Source: Sphingobacterium oryzagri (GTDB taxonomy: Bacteria; Bacteroidota; Bacteroidia; Sphingobacteriales; Sphingobacteriaceae). From it: 64,000 bases of DNA. The translations under genes and the position numbers were made by a program. The DNA lies in assembly GCF_028736175.1 (NCBI RefSeq), contig NZ_CP117880.1, positions 1,240,001-1,304,000 of the forward strand, in the 5' to 3' direction. Of the stretch, positions 54,437 to 63,846 are shown piece by piece. Numbering within the stretch: the first letter of the stretch is position 1; each line of letters starts with the position of its first letter. A model generated the notes under the pieces. That model made no database searches. It had not been told where the DNA came from and worked only from the letters and a program-made list of their open reading frames with translations.

Positions 54437-56278
54437 ATGTGTGGAATTGTTGGCTACGTTGGTAGCGGCTTAGCATATCCGGTCCTCATTGACGGATTAA
54501 AGAAATTAGAATACCGTGGTTACGACAGTGCCGGTGTCGCACTGCATACAGGAAAATCCCTTGAAGTTTACAAAAAGGAAGGCAAAGTAGCTGCTTTGGA
54601 AGAATTTGTTTATGGCAAGAATATCCAGGCTACGGTAGGTATTGGCCACACGCGCTGGGCCACACACGGTGTGCCTTCGGATAGAAATGCCCATCCGCAT
54701 TATTCCAATTCGGGTACAATCGCCATGATCCATAACGGCATTATCGAGAATTATGCACAGCTTAAAAATGAGTTGGCGCAAAAAGGTTATACTTTTAAGA
54801 GTGACACCGATTCAGAAGTGTTGCTTAACTTTATCGAAGATATCAAGATCAATAACGACTGCTCTTTAGAAGAGGCGGTACGTATCGCGCTGAAACGTGT
54901 GGTGGGCGCTTACGTGATCTTACTGATTGACCAAGACTTGCCTGATACTATTATTGCGGCCAGAAAAGGCAGTCCGCTTGTGATCGGTATTGGCAATAAT
55001 GCGCATTACCTCGGTTCCGATGCATCGCCGATGCTTGCCTATACCAAAGAGGTGGTTTATATCAATGATTACGAATTGGCTATTGTGCGCCCTGACGAAT
55101 TGATCTTGAAAAATTTGGGTAACGAACGGATTACGCCATTTGTGCAAAAACTGGATATCGAGCTGGCTGCCATTGAAAAAGGCGGATACGATCATTTCAT
55201 GCTGAAAGAAATTTTTGAACAGCCACAAACCATTTTTGATTCGTTACGCGGTCGTTTGGATGCGGAGCAGCAAACCATTACGCTGAGTGGAGTCGATAAG
55301 ATTAAAGATAAGCTGATCGCTGCTAATCGTATCATCATCGTGGCTTGCGGTACCAGCTGGCACGCCGGTCTATTGGCCGAGTACGTTATCGAAGAGCTGT
55401 GCCGTATCAATGTGGAAGTGGAATATGCATCAGAATTTCGCTACCGAAACCCGATCATTACCGATAAAGACGTAATCATAGCAATCTCGCAAAGTGGAGA
55501 GACGGCGGATACGCTGGTGGCAATAGAAAATGCGAAAAAACAAGGTGCTACCATCTTTGGCTTGGTCAATGTGGTAGGTTCATCTATCGCACGGCTGTCA
55601 GATGCCGGGGCATACACGCACGCAGGTCCGGAAATTGGTGTAGCCAGTACTAAAGCATTTACCGCACAATTAGCATTATTATATTTGATCGCCTTGAAAG
55701 TAGGCTTGGAGAAACAGACGATTGATAGCACGCTCTTCAACAAATTGTTGGGCGATCTAGCCAAGGTGCCGCAATATGTGCACGAGATATTAGAAGAGCA
55801 AGATAGCGTCATCAAGGAAATTGCGGATAAATATAGTGATGCGCGTGACTTCCTGTACCTTGGCAGGGGATACAATTTCCCGATTGCATTGGAAGGTGCA
55901 TTGAAGTTAAAAGAAATTTCCTACATCCATGCAGAAGGTTATCCGGCTGCAGAAATGAAACATGGGCCTATTGCTTTGGTCGATGAGCAGCTTCCAGTGG
56001 TGTTCGTCGCCACAAAAGATAATTATCACGAAAAGATAGTTAGCAATATCCAAGAGATTAAAGCAAGAAAAGGCCGTGTGATTGCGGTGGTTTCGCAAGG
56101 CGATAATGTAGCTGCCAGCTTGGCGGATGACGTGATGGTGGTACCACAGGTGCATGAAATTATCGCACCGATTCTTTCGGTTATCCCACTGCAATTGTTG
56201 TCATACTACATCGGGATAAACAGAGGACTGGACGTTGATAAGCCACGTAATTTGGCGAAATCGGTTACTGTTGAATAA
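54437..56278 (+). CDS. glmS: glucosamine-6-phosphate synthase (isomerizing)
   Basis: A 613-aa GlmS converting fructose-6-phosphate and glutamine to glucosamine-6-phosphate, the first step to UDP-GlcNAc for peptidoglycan and lipid A. The N-terminus CGIVGYVG has the glutaminase nucleophile Cys2 and the glutaminase domain spans about 2-225. Two SIS sugar-isomerase domains follow (CGTSWHAGLLAEY, SQSGETADTLVAIE, EPs around KLKEISYIHAEGYPAAEMKHG) and the end is NLAKSVTVE. No upstream ribozyme or riboswitch was visible by eye. It is followed six bases later by the DUF4954 gene. Confidence 0.95.
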   Translation: MCGIVGYVGSGLAYPVLIDGLKKLEYRGYDSAGVALHTGKSLEVYKKEGKVAALEEFVYGKNIQATVGIGHTRWATHGVPSDRNAHPHYSNSGTIAMIHNGIIENYAQLKNELAQKGYTFKSDTDSEVLLNFIEDIKINNDCSLEEAVRIALKRVVGAYVILLIDQDLPDTIIAARKGSPLVIGIGNNAHYLGSDASPMLAYTKEVVYINDYELAIVRPDELILKNLGNERITPFVQKLDIELAAIEKGGYDHFMLKEIFEQPQTIFDSLRGRLDAEQQTITLSGVDKIKDKLIAANRIIIVACGTSWHAGLLAEYVIEELCRINVEVEYASEFRYRNPIITDKDVIIAISQSGETADTLVAIENAKKQGATIFGLVNVVGSSIARLSDAGAYTHAGPEIGVASTKAFTAQLALLYLIALKVGLEKQTIDSTLFNKLLGDLAKVPQYVHEILEEQDSVIKEIADKYSDARDFLYLGRGYNFPIALEGALKLKEISYIHAEGYPAAEMKHGPIALVDEQLPVVFVATKDNYHEKIVSNIQEIKARKGRVIAVVSQGDNVAASLADDVMVVPQVHEIIAPILSVIPLQLLSYYIGINRGLDVDKPRNLAKSVTVE

Positions 56279-56284
56279 ACCACT

Positions 56285-58459
56285 ATGTCAAAAATCATCA
56301 AAAAACGTCTTTCCGATCTTGGGTATAATTTTATTGCTACAGATCAGGATGGCGGTGAGTATCGATATCGAAATCAACAATTTAAATCGGAGGGTTCATT
56401 CCGGCAATTAACCGCAGAGGAAATCCGGATCTTGGAGAGAAATGATAATTACTCCAGCAATTGGGCAGACGTATGGGTAACCGACAAATTTTTGCCGGAG
56501 CAGATACAGCATTCCAAATTTTATGGAATGGTTCGCATCGGCGATATGGAGAACGTTTACCTGGATTTTCGCGATCTTCGCCTGCCTTGCGGTATTTACC
56601 ATGCTACGGTGATCAGTTGCGACTTTGGTCATACGGTGGCGGTGCATCACGTGCGTTATATCTCCCATTTTATTGTGGGCAACGATGTGATACTTGCTAA
56701 TATCAGCGAGATGGAAACAAGCAGTACAGCTAAGTTTGGTAACGGAATCTTGAAACATGGCGATGTAGAAGAACGCCGTATTCGATTGGAATTGTGCAAC
56801 GAAAATGGCGGACGTGCCGTGCTGCCCTTTGATGGGATGCAAGCTGGCGATGTGTTCTTATGGTCGCGATACCGCGATGACGCGGAGCTGCAAGCTCAGT
56901 TTCAATATATTACCGAACAGCCGTTTTCGCCAGAGCATGGTTTTTACAGCGAAATTGGTGATCGCTCGGTGATAAAAAATACGCACACGATCAAAGATGT
57001 TAAGATCGGAACAGATGCGTATATCAAAGGGGTGAATAAGCTCAAGAATTTAACGATCAATTCTTCAGAAGAGTCGTTCACGCAAATTGGTGAAGGTTGT
57101 GAATTGGTGAATGGAATCATCGGCTATGGCTGTCGTATTTTTTACGGAGTCAAAGCCGTACGTTTTATTCTTTCTTCCAACTCGCAACTCAAATATGGAG
57201 CGCGGTTGATCAATTCGTTTCTTGGGGATAATTCGACGATCTCTTGCTGCGAGGTGCTCAATTCGCTGATCTTTCCGGCGCATGAACAACATCATAACAA
57301 CTCTTTTTTGTGTGCAGCGTTGGTCAAAGGACAAAGCAATATGGCGGCCGGCGCCACGGTGGGGTCAAACCACAATTCACGCGCGGCAGATGGAGAGATT
57401 GTCGCGGGGCGGGGCTTTTGGCCTGGTCTATGCGTCAGCTTGAAGCATAATTCGCGCTTCGCATCGTACACGCTTATCGTAAAGGGAGATTTCCTGCACG
57501 AGCTGGATATAAAATTTCCTTTTTGTTTGGTCAGTAACGAGGTAGATACCAATCGTTTAGTGATCTTGCCTGGTTACTGGTTTCTGTATAATATGTACGC
57601 GTTGATGCGTAATACCTCTAAATTTCAGGCCAGGGATAAACGGAAGTTTAAAAATCAGTATATCGAATACGACGTGCTTGCACCCGATACGGTGAACGAG
57701 ATGTTTGATGCGCTGACCGAAATCGAGCGGGCAGTGGGCATGGCGTTTTCACAGAAGGGCATGTCACGACAGGAAATGATCGACTTAGGACGTGCGCTGT
57801 TGCAGTCGGACGAATCGCTTACCGAACACCCGATTTTGCTGGATAACGTCGAATTTTCGAAACGAAAAGTGCTGCTTGCTAAACCGCGCGAATCGTACCA
57901 GGTGTATCAACGGATGATTCGCTACTACGGCACGTTGGAATTGATTAAGGCCTTGGAAGAGAGCGATTTTGAATCGGTCTCGACACAACTGCAATCTATC
58001 GTGTTGGAAAGGGTAGCGTTTGACAACGTCGGCGGACAGTTGATTCCGGCAGATAAGTTGAATCATTTGTTGGACGAGCTACGTGCGCAGCGTATTGATT
58101 CATGGGCTGATGTACATAGCCACTACCATGAATGGAGCCGCAGCTATCCAAGCGATCGTTTTGCGCACGCTATGGTATCGTTGGCAGACATTAAGCAACG
58201 ACAACTGCATACCTGGGATTCGCTTTTCATACGGGAATTGCTAATGGAAGCTTTGGCTACAAGAACTTGGATTTGCGCTGAAATCGAACGTGCACGCAGC
58301 AAAGATTACCAAAATCCATTCAAACAAATGATTTATGGATCTTACGAAGAAATGGAAGAAGTGGTTGGCCGCCTGGTCGACAATGATTTTATCAATAAAG
58401 AAAAGCAGGCTCTCCAGGAATTTGAGAGCGTGGTCAATGCTGTAATAAATAAGCTCTAG
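56285..58459 (+). CDS. DUF4954 protein, left-handed beta-helix-like
   Basis: A 724-aa DUF4954-type protein. Its middle (about 80-400) has the hexapeptide periodicity of LpxA/GlmU-type left-handed beta-helices (for example GNDVILANISEM, IGTDAYIKGVNKL, GATVGSNHNSRAADGE), and the C-terminal half is helical. It starts MSKIIKKRLSDLGYNF. Such proteins look like nucleotide-sugar acyl- or uridylyl-transferases but no activity is established. It lies six bases after glmS, so a role in amino-sugar metabolism is suggested. Confidence 0.88.
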   Translation: MSKIIKKRLSDLGYNFIATDQDGGEYRYRNQQFKSEGSFRQLTAEEIRILERNDNYSSNWADVWVTDKFLPEQIQHSKFYGMVRIGDMENVYLDFRDLRLPCGIYHATVISCDFGHTVAVHHVRYISHFIVGNDVILANISEMETSSTAKFGNGILKHGDVEERRIRLELCNENGGRAVLPFDGMQAGDVFLWSRYRDDAELQAQFQYITEQPFSPEHGFYSEIGDRSVIKNTHTIKDVKIGTDAYIKGVNKLKNLTINSSEESFTQIGEGCELVNGIIGYGCRIFYGVKAVRFILSSNSQLKYGARLINSFLGDNSTISCCEVLNSLIFPAHEQHHNNSFLCAALVKGQSNMAAGATVGSNHNSRAADGEIVAGRGFWPGLCVSLKHNSRFASYTLIVKGDFLHELDIKFPFCLVSNEVDTNRLVILPGYWFLYNMYALMRNTSKFQARDKRKFKNQYIEYDVLAPDTVNEMFDALTEIERAVGMAFSQKGMSRQEMIDLGRALLQSDESLTEHPILLDNVEFSKRKVLLAKPRESYQVYQRMIRYYGTLELIKALEESDFESVSTQLQSIVLERVAFDNVGGQLIPADKLNHLLDELRAQRIDSWADVHSHYHEWSRSYPSDRFAHAMVSLADIKQRQLHTWDSLFIRELLMEALATRTWICAEIERARSKDYQNPFKQMIYGSYEEMEEVVGRLVDNDFINKEKQALQEFESVVNAVINKL

Positions 58460-58480
58460 GAAATTCCTAGAGCTTTATTT
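58451..58480. terminator. terminator between convergent genes
   Basis: AAGCTCTAGGA-ATT-TCCTAGAGCTT then TATTTTTG. The stop of the DUF4954 gene lies inside the stem. The gene on the other strand ends at 58467 and is probably terminated by the same hairpin. Confidence 0.75.
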
Positions 58481-59309
58481 TTGTCACTTTATAAGGTTTT
58501 TTAACAGCTGCGTGTGCAGCACGTTTCGCAATCTCAGCTTGCTCGCTCGTTACACTAGCGGGTTTGTAGGCTATTTGGCGAACATCAAGATGAAATAGTT
58601 TCTCAAACCAGGTGCATGCTGCCGTAAAACGGCCATAATCGAGTTGGAGATGATAACCATCACGGGTGTAGTGGTCGCCAATTCGGCTACTTCTCCCATT
58701 CTGCACGGCCGTGCCTGCCGGAATGATCGCTTTAAAGTATCCCAGTTTGTTTACTTTTTTGGAAGCTGCGGTTATCGCCCGATACATGGTCAGCTGATCG
58801 TTATTGTAGTTCTTAAAGCCTTCGTGATCAGCATCCGCTTGATAAGCCCAGGTCTGGTGATAAACAAAAGCAGGTGTTGGCCCAACAATGGTGCGCACAT
58901 AGTTTACTAATGTAGGTAAACTCGTTTCAATGCTGGTATAATTGCCGGATAGCGGACTAGCTTGTTGAAAACTGATGTAATCCCATCGCTCATCGGCCAG
59001 CGCGTCGGCTATACTTACTTGTTCTGTTGTTTTCTTGTGACCGTCTAACTCAATTTTTCTATAGCTGTAGGCTGCAGCTTGCTTCGTCGCATTTTCCACG
59101 TGGAGTGCGAGCGGCGCGCCGCCAATATAGAGGTTACCAATGATGATCTGCTTGTCTGCGGCATCGGCCAGTTCGTGCAGGTAATTTTCTATGCCATCTT
59201 CTGAAAAGCTATTGCCGATAGCCAATATGCGCAGTATGCTATCTTGTTGCGCAAAGCTCGTTGCCCGGCTTACTAAAATCAAGACGATTAAAAATAAAAA
59301 TTTTTTCAT
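58467..59309 (-). CDS. DUF4886 SGNH-like hydrolase, exported
   Basis: A 280-aa protein with a signal peptide (LIVLILVSRATSFAQ) and a DUF4886/SGNH-hydrolase pattern: ILAIGNSFSEDGIENYL (Ser nucleophile in GNSFS), WDYISFQQASPLSGNY, and the late TRDGYHLQLDYGRFTAA with the Asp-x-x-His block. Family members are predicted carbohydrate esterases. A single gene with no obvious partners. Confidence 0.85.
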   Translation of the reverse strand: MKKFLFLIVLILVSRATSFAQQDSILRILAIGNSFSEDGIENYLHELADAADKQIIIGNLYIGGAPLALHVENATKQAAAYSYRKIELDGHKKTTEQVSIADALADERWDYISFQQASPLSGNYTSIETSLPTLVNYVRTIVGPTPAFVYHQTWAYQADADHEGFKNYNNDQLTMYRAITAASKKVNKLGYFKAIIPAGTAVQNGRSSRIGDHYTRDGYHLQLDYGRFTAACTWFEKLFHLDVRQIAYKPASVTSEQAEIAKRAAHAAVKKPYKVTKIKL

Positions 59310-59502
59310 GTATGCTTATTTATAGAAATATGAATGATTTGGCCAACACATGTTGCTGCGTGTTTTTGTGGCTACCGGCACTTTTTAACGTGCGTGCAGA
59401 CCGATATAGCCCCATCAGCGAAGATAGGGAAACCGCATGGCTTATATAGTCTTGACCCTAAACAATTTGCATTTTGTTGCGCATAATATGGGTCAACAAT
59501 GG

Positions 59503-59510
59503 TATTTTTG
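59503..59510 (+). promoter_or_regulatory. -7 box for pcm
   Basis: TATTTTTG, an exact match to TAnnTTTG, seven bases before the pcm ATG. A TTG at 59477 is 23 bp upstream of the box, slightly longer than usual spacing. Confidence 0.5.
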
Positions 59511-59517
59511 AGGTACA

Positions 59518-60174
59518 ATGGCGTATAAGTTTGTAGATAATTATCGAGAAAAAGGTGCTCGAAAGCAACTCGTAAATAACCTGGAAAAGCGTGGTATTGA
59601 GGATAAACGAGTGTTGCAGGCGATCGGTAAAGTGCCGCGTCATTTTTTCTTCGATGAAACTTTCTGGAATCAGGCTTACCGCGATATCGCATTTCCGATA
59701 GGCGATGGACAGACCATTTCACAGCCTTACACGGTGGCTTACCAATCCGAACTATTGCACGTGAAAAAAGGAGATAAAGTGCTGGAAATTGGCACCGGAT
59801 CGGGTTATCAAACCTGTATTTTGCTGGAATTGGGCGCAGAGGTTTTCACGATCGAACGACAAGAAAGTTTATACCACCGTACCATTCAAGTGCTGCCTTA
59901 TATGGGGTATAAACCCCATTTTTTTCTGGGCGATGGCTCGCGCGGTATTCCAGATCATGCGCCCTACGATAAGATAATCGTCACGGCCGGAGCACCATTC
60001 GTGCCAGAGCTCATGCTTAAGCAGTTGAAATATGGCGGTTTGTTGGTGATTCCGGTAGGCGATGAAAAATCGCAAAAGATGGTAACCATTTTGCGTGTGG
60101 GGGAAAATGATTTTGAACGGATCGAGCTTGATACGTTTCGCTTTGTGCCGCTCGTGGGTGACCAGGCTTGGTGA
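59518..60174 (+). CDS. pcm: protein-L-isoaspartate O-methyltransferase
   Basis: A 218-aa PCMT that methylates isoaspartyl residues in damaged proteins so that they can be repaired. The SAM-binding motif is KVLEIGTGSGYQTCIL (about residues 88-103), preceded by GDGQTISQPYTVAYQ and followed by DKIIVTAGAPFVPELMLKQL. Length is normal. ATG at 59518 sits seven bases after a -7 promoter box, so the leader is very short. A small stem-loop (AAAGCACG/CGTGCTTT, about 60198-60224) and a T-rich tract separate it from the next gene. Confidence 0.93.
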   Translation: MAYKFVDNYREKGARKQLVNNLEKRGIEDKRVLQAIGKVPRHFFFDETFWNQAYRDIAFPIGDGQTISQPYTVAYQSELLHVKKGDKVLEIGTGSGYQTCILLELGAEVFTIERQESLYHRTIQVLPYMGYKPHFFLGDGSRGIPDHAPYDKIIVTAGAPFVPELMLKQLKYGGLLVIPVGDEKSQKMVTILRVGENDFERIELDTFRFVPLVGDQAW

Positions 60175-60197
60175 AAAAATTAAATTTAATAGAAAAT

Positions 60198-60224
60198 TAA
60201 AGCACGGGATTAACGTGCTTTTCC
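60198..60224 (+). terminator. small terminator after pcm
   Basis: AAAGCACG-GGATTAA-CGTGCTTT followed by TCCTATTTTTAT; likely a weak terminator that also places a TATTTTTA box before the next gene. Confidence 0.5.
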
Positions 60225-60236
60225 TATTTTTATCGC

Positions 60237-62060
60237 ATGATATACCAGCAGTACCAAGATAATATTCATCGAGCCAACGCAGAAATCCAGGAATTAACAA
60301 AGAAAATCAATCAAAATAGCTTTGCGCGCTTATTTGTTATTATCGGGGGTGGTGCGTTGCTATTCTACAGTTTTCAGCAAAACAATGTAATCTTGGTGTT
60401 GGCGCTGACCATCCTGATCGTGCTTAGTTTCGCTTTTCTCATCAATCGGCAGAGTATCTTGGAAAAGAAGCGTGATGCTAGCTTGGCTTTTTTGAAAGTA
60501 AATGAAAACGAAATAATACTGAAAGAAACGCGAACGACGGTGTATGATGCTGGCGCAGCCTTTGAAGACGGAAAACATCCTTACACATCCGATCTTGATA
60601 TCTTCGGTCCATTTTCGCTTTTTTCTCTCATCACTCGATGTGCAACAGCGTTGGGCGTTTCGGTATTAGCCAGTTGGCTAGAGCATGCTGCAAGCAAACC
60701 TGCGATTCTCGCACGCCAGCAGGCAGTGGCAGAGATTGCGGAAGATCTTTCATGGAGCCAACGCTTTCAGTCGCAGCTTATTTTTAATCTTTCGCAAAAA
60801 ACAGATGTGAAGGCGTTCCTGGCGAGATATTTCCAGGATTCTAGTCTTTCTTTTGGCACGTCCTTTATGAAAGTCTACGTGCTGCTAGCACCGCTATTGC
60901 TGGCTGCAGGTGTCTTGGTCGCCATTTTTGTCTATCCAATATGGTCTTATTTAGTCCTGTTGGCGATCGCGCATTTGCTATGGACGATTGCAATGGCCGG
61001 CAAAGTAAGTTTGTTTTCGAGCAAGGTAGACAAAATAGGGCAGGTGTTGGCTGCTTATGCAGATGGTTTGGAGATGGTCGAAAAACGACAATTTACTGCA
61101 TTGCACAACCAAACTCTACAAAAGCAGTTGTTGACCGATGGTAAACCGTTATCAGCAGCATTTAAAGAGCTTTCCAAACTGATCAATAGTTTAGACGCAC
61201 GAAACAACATGTTGGTCGGCGCATTGCTTAACATGTGCTGTTTGTGGGATTTCAAATATGTGATGAAAATAGTGGATTGGAAAAGTCGTTATGAAGCAAA
61301 TATTTTAATGGCTTTTGATGTGATTGCCGAATTTGAAGCATTAAATTCACTCGCTATTCTCCAACGTAATCATCCTGCTTGGGTCCTGCCTATTATAGAG
61401 GATGCGGCAGCAGAGGCTGTCATCATCGCAAAAGATATAACTCATCCGTTGATCCCTACGGCCTCTTCCGTGGCAAACGATTACGATAGTACTAACCACC
61501 GCATAGCCTTGATTACTGGATCGAACATGGCGGGGAAAAGCACTTTTTTGCGCACGATTGGTATTAATGCCGTGCTCGCATACGCGGGCGCGGTGTGCAG
61601 TGCGTCGGCTTTCCGTTTGCCGATTTATCATCTTATTTCCTATATGCGCATCAAGGATTCGCTTAACGAAAGCACTTCAACATTTAAGGCCGAGCTTGAT
61701 CGGATGAAGTTTATTCTCGAAACCGTCGATGCGGATAAAAAGAGCTTCTTTTTGATTGATGAAATGCTGCGTGGAACAAACTCGGTAGACAAATATTTGG
61801 GATCGCGCGCCATTATCCGCAAATTGATGGCTATGGCCGGCAAAGGCATGGTGGCTACGCATGATTTGCAATTGGCTACCCTAGAGGAAGAATATAATGG
61901 GCAGGTGCGTAACTATCACTTTGATATTCAAGTGCAGTCCTCGGAAATGCTTTTCGACTATAAATTAAAACACGGTCGATGCACGGTTTTTAACGCGTCT
62001 ATGCTCTTAAAAGGAATCGGCATAGATGTCGACCAATCGGATAAAGATTTACAACACTAA
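60237..62060 (+). CDS. membrane-anchored MutS-like ATPase
   Basis: A 607-aa protein. The C-terminal third is a MutS-type ATPase: Walker A GSNMAGKSTF (from Gly428), then a helix with Asn/Glu, and Walker B FFLIDEM (Asp508, Glu509). The mismatch-binding domains of MutS are absent. Instead, the N-terminus has two membrane helices (LFVIIGGGALLFYSF and ILVLALTILIVLSFAFL, about 25-65), and another pair is at about 220-260 (VYVLLAPLLLAAGVLVAIFV). Members of this Bacteroidota family are usually named DNA mismatch repair protein, but mismatch repair is doubtful. ATG at 60237 follows a TATTTTTA box by three bases. Confidence 0.85.
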   Translation: MIYQQYQDNIHRANAEIQELTKKINQNSFARLFVIIGGGALLFYSFQQNNVILVLALTILIVLSFAFLINRQSILEKKRDASLAFLKVNENEIILKETRTTVYDAGAAFEDGKHPYTSDLDIFGPFSLFSLITRCATALGVSVLASWLEHAASKPAILARQQAVAEIAEDLSWSQRFQSQLIFNLSQKTDVKAFLARYFQDSSLSFGTSFMKVYVLLAPLLLAAGVLVAIFVYPIWSYLVLLAIAHLLWTIAMAGKVSLFSSKVDKIGQVLAAYADGLEMVEKRQFTALHNQTLQKQLLTDGKPLSAAFKELSKLINSLDARNNMLVGALLNMCCLWDFKYVMKIVDWKSRYEANILMAFDVIAEFEALNSLAILQRNHPAWVLPIIEDAAAEAVIIAKDITHPLIPTASSVANDYDSTNHRIALITGSNMAGKSTFLRTIGINAVLAYAGAVCSASAFRLPIYHLISYMRIKDSLNESTSTFKAELDRMKFILETVDADKKSFFLIDEMLRGTNSVDKYLGSRAIIRKLMAMAGKGMVATHDLQLATLEEEYNGQVRNYHFDIQVQSSEMLFDYKLKHGRCTVFNASMLLKGIGIDVDQSDKDLQH

Positions 62061-62072
62061 AATATTAAACTA

Positions 62073-62477
62073 ATGACACTAGCGGAACGCATTGATCTAG
62101 CGGAAACAAGGCTATGCACGACGGTTTTTCCATTTTTAACGAATCACCACGAAACGTTGTTCGGAGGAAAGGCGATGTCCATCATGGATGAAGTATCGTT
62201 TATGGCAGCGACGCGGTTTTGCCGTAAAAAGCTCGTCACCGTATCGACAGATCGTATAGATTTCGAAAAAGCCATTCCGGCAGGAAGCATTATCGAAGCG
62301 ATTGCGCGCGTGCAGAGTGTCGGCCGTACCAGTTTGAAGGTAAAGGTCGAGATTTATTTAGAGAAAATGTACGAAGAAGGCAGAGAGCTGGCTATACAAG
62401 GCACATTTACTTTTGTTGCGCTAGACGATGACAAGAAGCCCATTCCAGTATTGGATGGACTAACGATCGAATCGTAA
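62073..62477 (+). CDS. acyl-CoA thioesterase, hotdog fold
   Basis: A 134-aa hotdog-fold thioesterase of the YciA/BACH type. The active-site segment reads NHHETLFGGKAMSIMDEVSFMAA, with the catalytic Asp in IMDEV, and GRTSLKVKVEIYLEKM forms the central strand. It hydrolyses acyl-CoA to free fatty acid and CoA. Starts 12 bases after the MutS-like gene and may share its transcript. Confidence 0.88.
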   Translation: MTLAERIDLAETRLCTTVFPFLTNHHETLFGGKAMSIMDEVSFMAATRFCRKKLVTVSTDRIDFEKAIPAGSIIEAIARVQSVGRTSLKVKVEIYLEKMYEEGRELAIQGTFTFVALDDDKKPIPVLDGLTIES

Positions 62478-62562
62478 AAACCTATTGAATAAACGAAAAT
62501 CGGATTTTCTGCTCGATAGAATGCGAAAAGCTGATGCTGATTTTGCCAAGTGAAGCTATGAA

Positions 62563-62603
62563 AATCGCTATAAAAAATCTTTTGTTAATTTCTTATAGCG
62601 ATT
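62563..62603. terminator. stem-loop after the thioesterase gene
   Basis: AATCGCTATAA (62563-62573) pairs perfectly with TTATAGCGATT (62593-62603). The text around it resembles the long stem of the 28-30 kb repeats, with compensated stem changes. It may be a terminator or a stray copy of the repeat. Confidence 0.5.
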
Positions 62604-62740
62604 CTCTTGCTTGCGTGTCTAGATGCTTTTTTTTTGTTAGAAACCCGAGCTAACAGCTTGCGTCAGCGGCGGTAATAGCTGGGGCAAGCAGCGAGCGCGA
62701 CACGAGCGAAAGTTAAGACGGATCAGGCGAGCCCATTTTG

Positions 62741-63823
62741 TTAAACAGATCTAGTTATCGTTTCTTTGGCGCGGACATACTGATCTGCCCAGGATAAATC
62801 AACCTGTAGATCTTGCGCCGCATGATACACTAAATGCGGATCATCTAAAAATGCACGCGCAATTAAAATAAGATCGGCTTGTCCGTTGTTTAAGATTTCT
62901 TCGGCCTGTTTGCCATGCGTAATCATGCCTACTGCAGCAGTCGTTAATCCAGAAGCCTTTTTTATTTCTTCGGCAAACGGAACTTGATAGTTCGGGCCTA
63001 CGGTAATTTCTTGATGCCGTACAGCACCGCCCGAAGATACATCAATGACTTCTACACCACGATCTTTCAAGATGTTGGCCAAAGCCACACTTTGTTCAAC
63101 GTCCCAGCCGCCTTCTGCCCAGTCGCTTGCCGAAATGCGTGTCCATAACGATACATCTCGCGTTAATGGGAGCAGGGCATCTACAATTTCCAGTAAAAAA
63201 CGAATTCTGTTTTCAAAGCTTCCGCCATACTCATCCTGCCGCTTGTTAACCAGCGGTGATAGAAACTGGTGGATGAGGTAACCATGCGCTGCATGTATCT
63301 CGATAATTTTATAGCCGGCTGCAAGCGAACGTAAAGTGGCCTGTTTAAAGCTGTCAACGATCGTTGCGATATCGGCTTTTTCTAATGCGCGCGGCGTATG
63401 ATCTTTTTCGTGAAAAGGAATAGCCGATGGCGCTACGGTTTGCCAGCCAAATTCCGTGTCGGGCGCAAACTGCGCTCTGCCTTCCCACGGTCGGTTGTCA
63501 CTCGCTTTTCGTCCGGCATGAGCCAACTGGATACCGGGTATACTTCCCTGCGCAGCAATAAATGCCGTTATTTGTTTGTACTTTTCAATATGTTCGTCTT
63601 TCCATATGCCGAGATCCCAAAACGAAATTCGGCCTTCCGGAACTACCGCCGTAGCTTCCTGAATCACGGCGCTAGCCTTGCCAATGGCAAATTGTCCTAA
63701 ATGGACTAAATGCCAATCATTTGCAAAGCCGTCAAGCGCCGAGTATTGGCACATGGGCGATACCACCAGACGGTTAGATAGCGTCATGTTTTTTAAGGAT
63801 AGGGATTCAAATACTTTAGCCAT
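62741..63823 (-). CDS. namA: Old Yellow Enzyme family NADPH dehydrogenase (NamA/YqjM-like)
   Basis: A 360-aa FMN-binding ene-reductase of the thermophilic-like OYE subclass. Landmarks are VVSPMCQYSA (Cys25, Tyr27, typical of YqjM), EIHAAHGYLIHQFLSP (the two substrate-binding histidines), VSLWTRISASDWAEGG, and phosphate-binding AVGMITHGKQAEEIL with LIARAFLDDPHLV. It reduces activated C=C bonds with NADPH in the cytoplasm and may help against reactive aldehydes. It lies upstream of a DUF779 gene on the same strand. Confidence 0.93.
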   Translation of the reverse strand: MAKVFESLSLKNMTLSNRLVVSPMCQYSALDGFANDWHLVHLGQFAIGKASAVIQEATAVVPEGRISFWDLGIWKDEHIEKYKQITAFIAAQGSIPGIQLAHAGRKASDNRPWEGRAQFAPDTEFGWQTVAPSAIPFHEKDHTPRALEKADIATIVDSFKQATLRSLAAGYKIIEIHAAHGYLIHQFLSPLVNKRQDEYGGSFENRIRFLLEIVDALLPLTRDVSLWTRISASDWAEGGWDVEQSVALANILKDRGVEVIDVSSGGAVRHQEITVGPNYQVPFAEEIKKASGLTTAAVGMITHGKQAEEILNNGQADLILIARAFLDDPHLVYHAAQDLQVDLSWADQYVRAKETITRSV

Positions 63824-63846
63824 TTTTTAATTATTATACACGTTGT

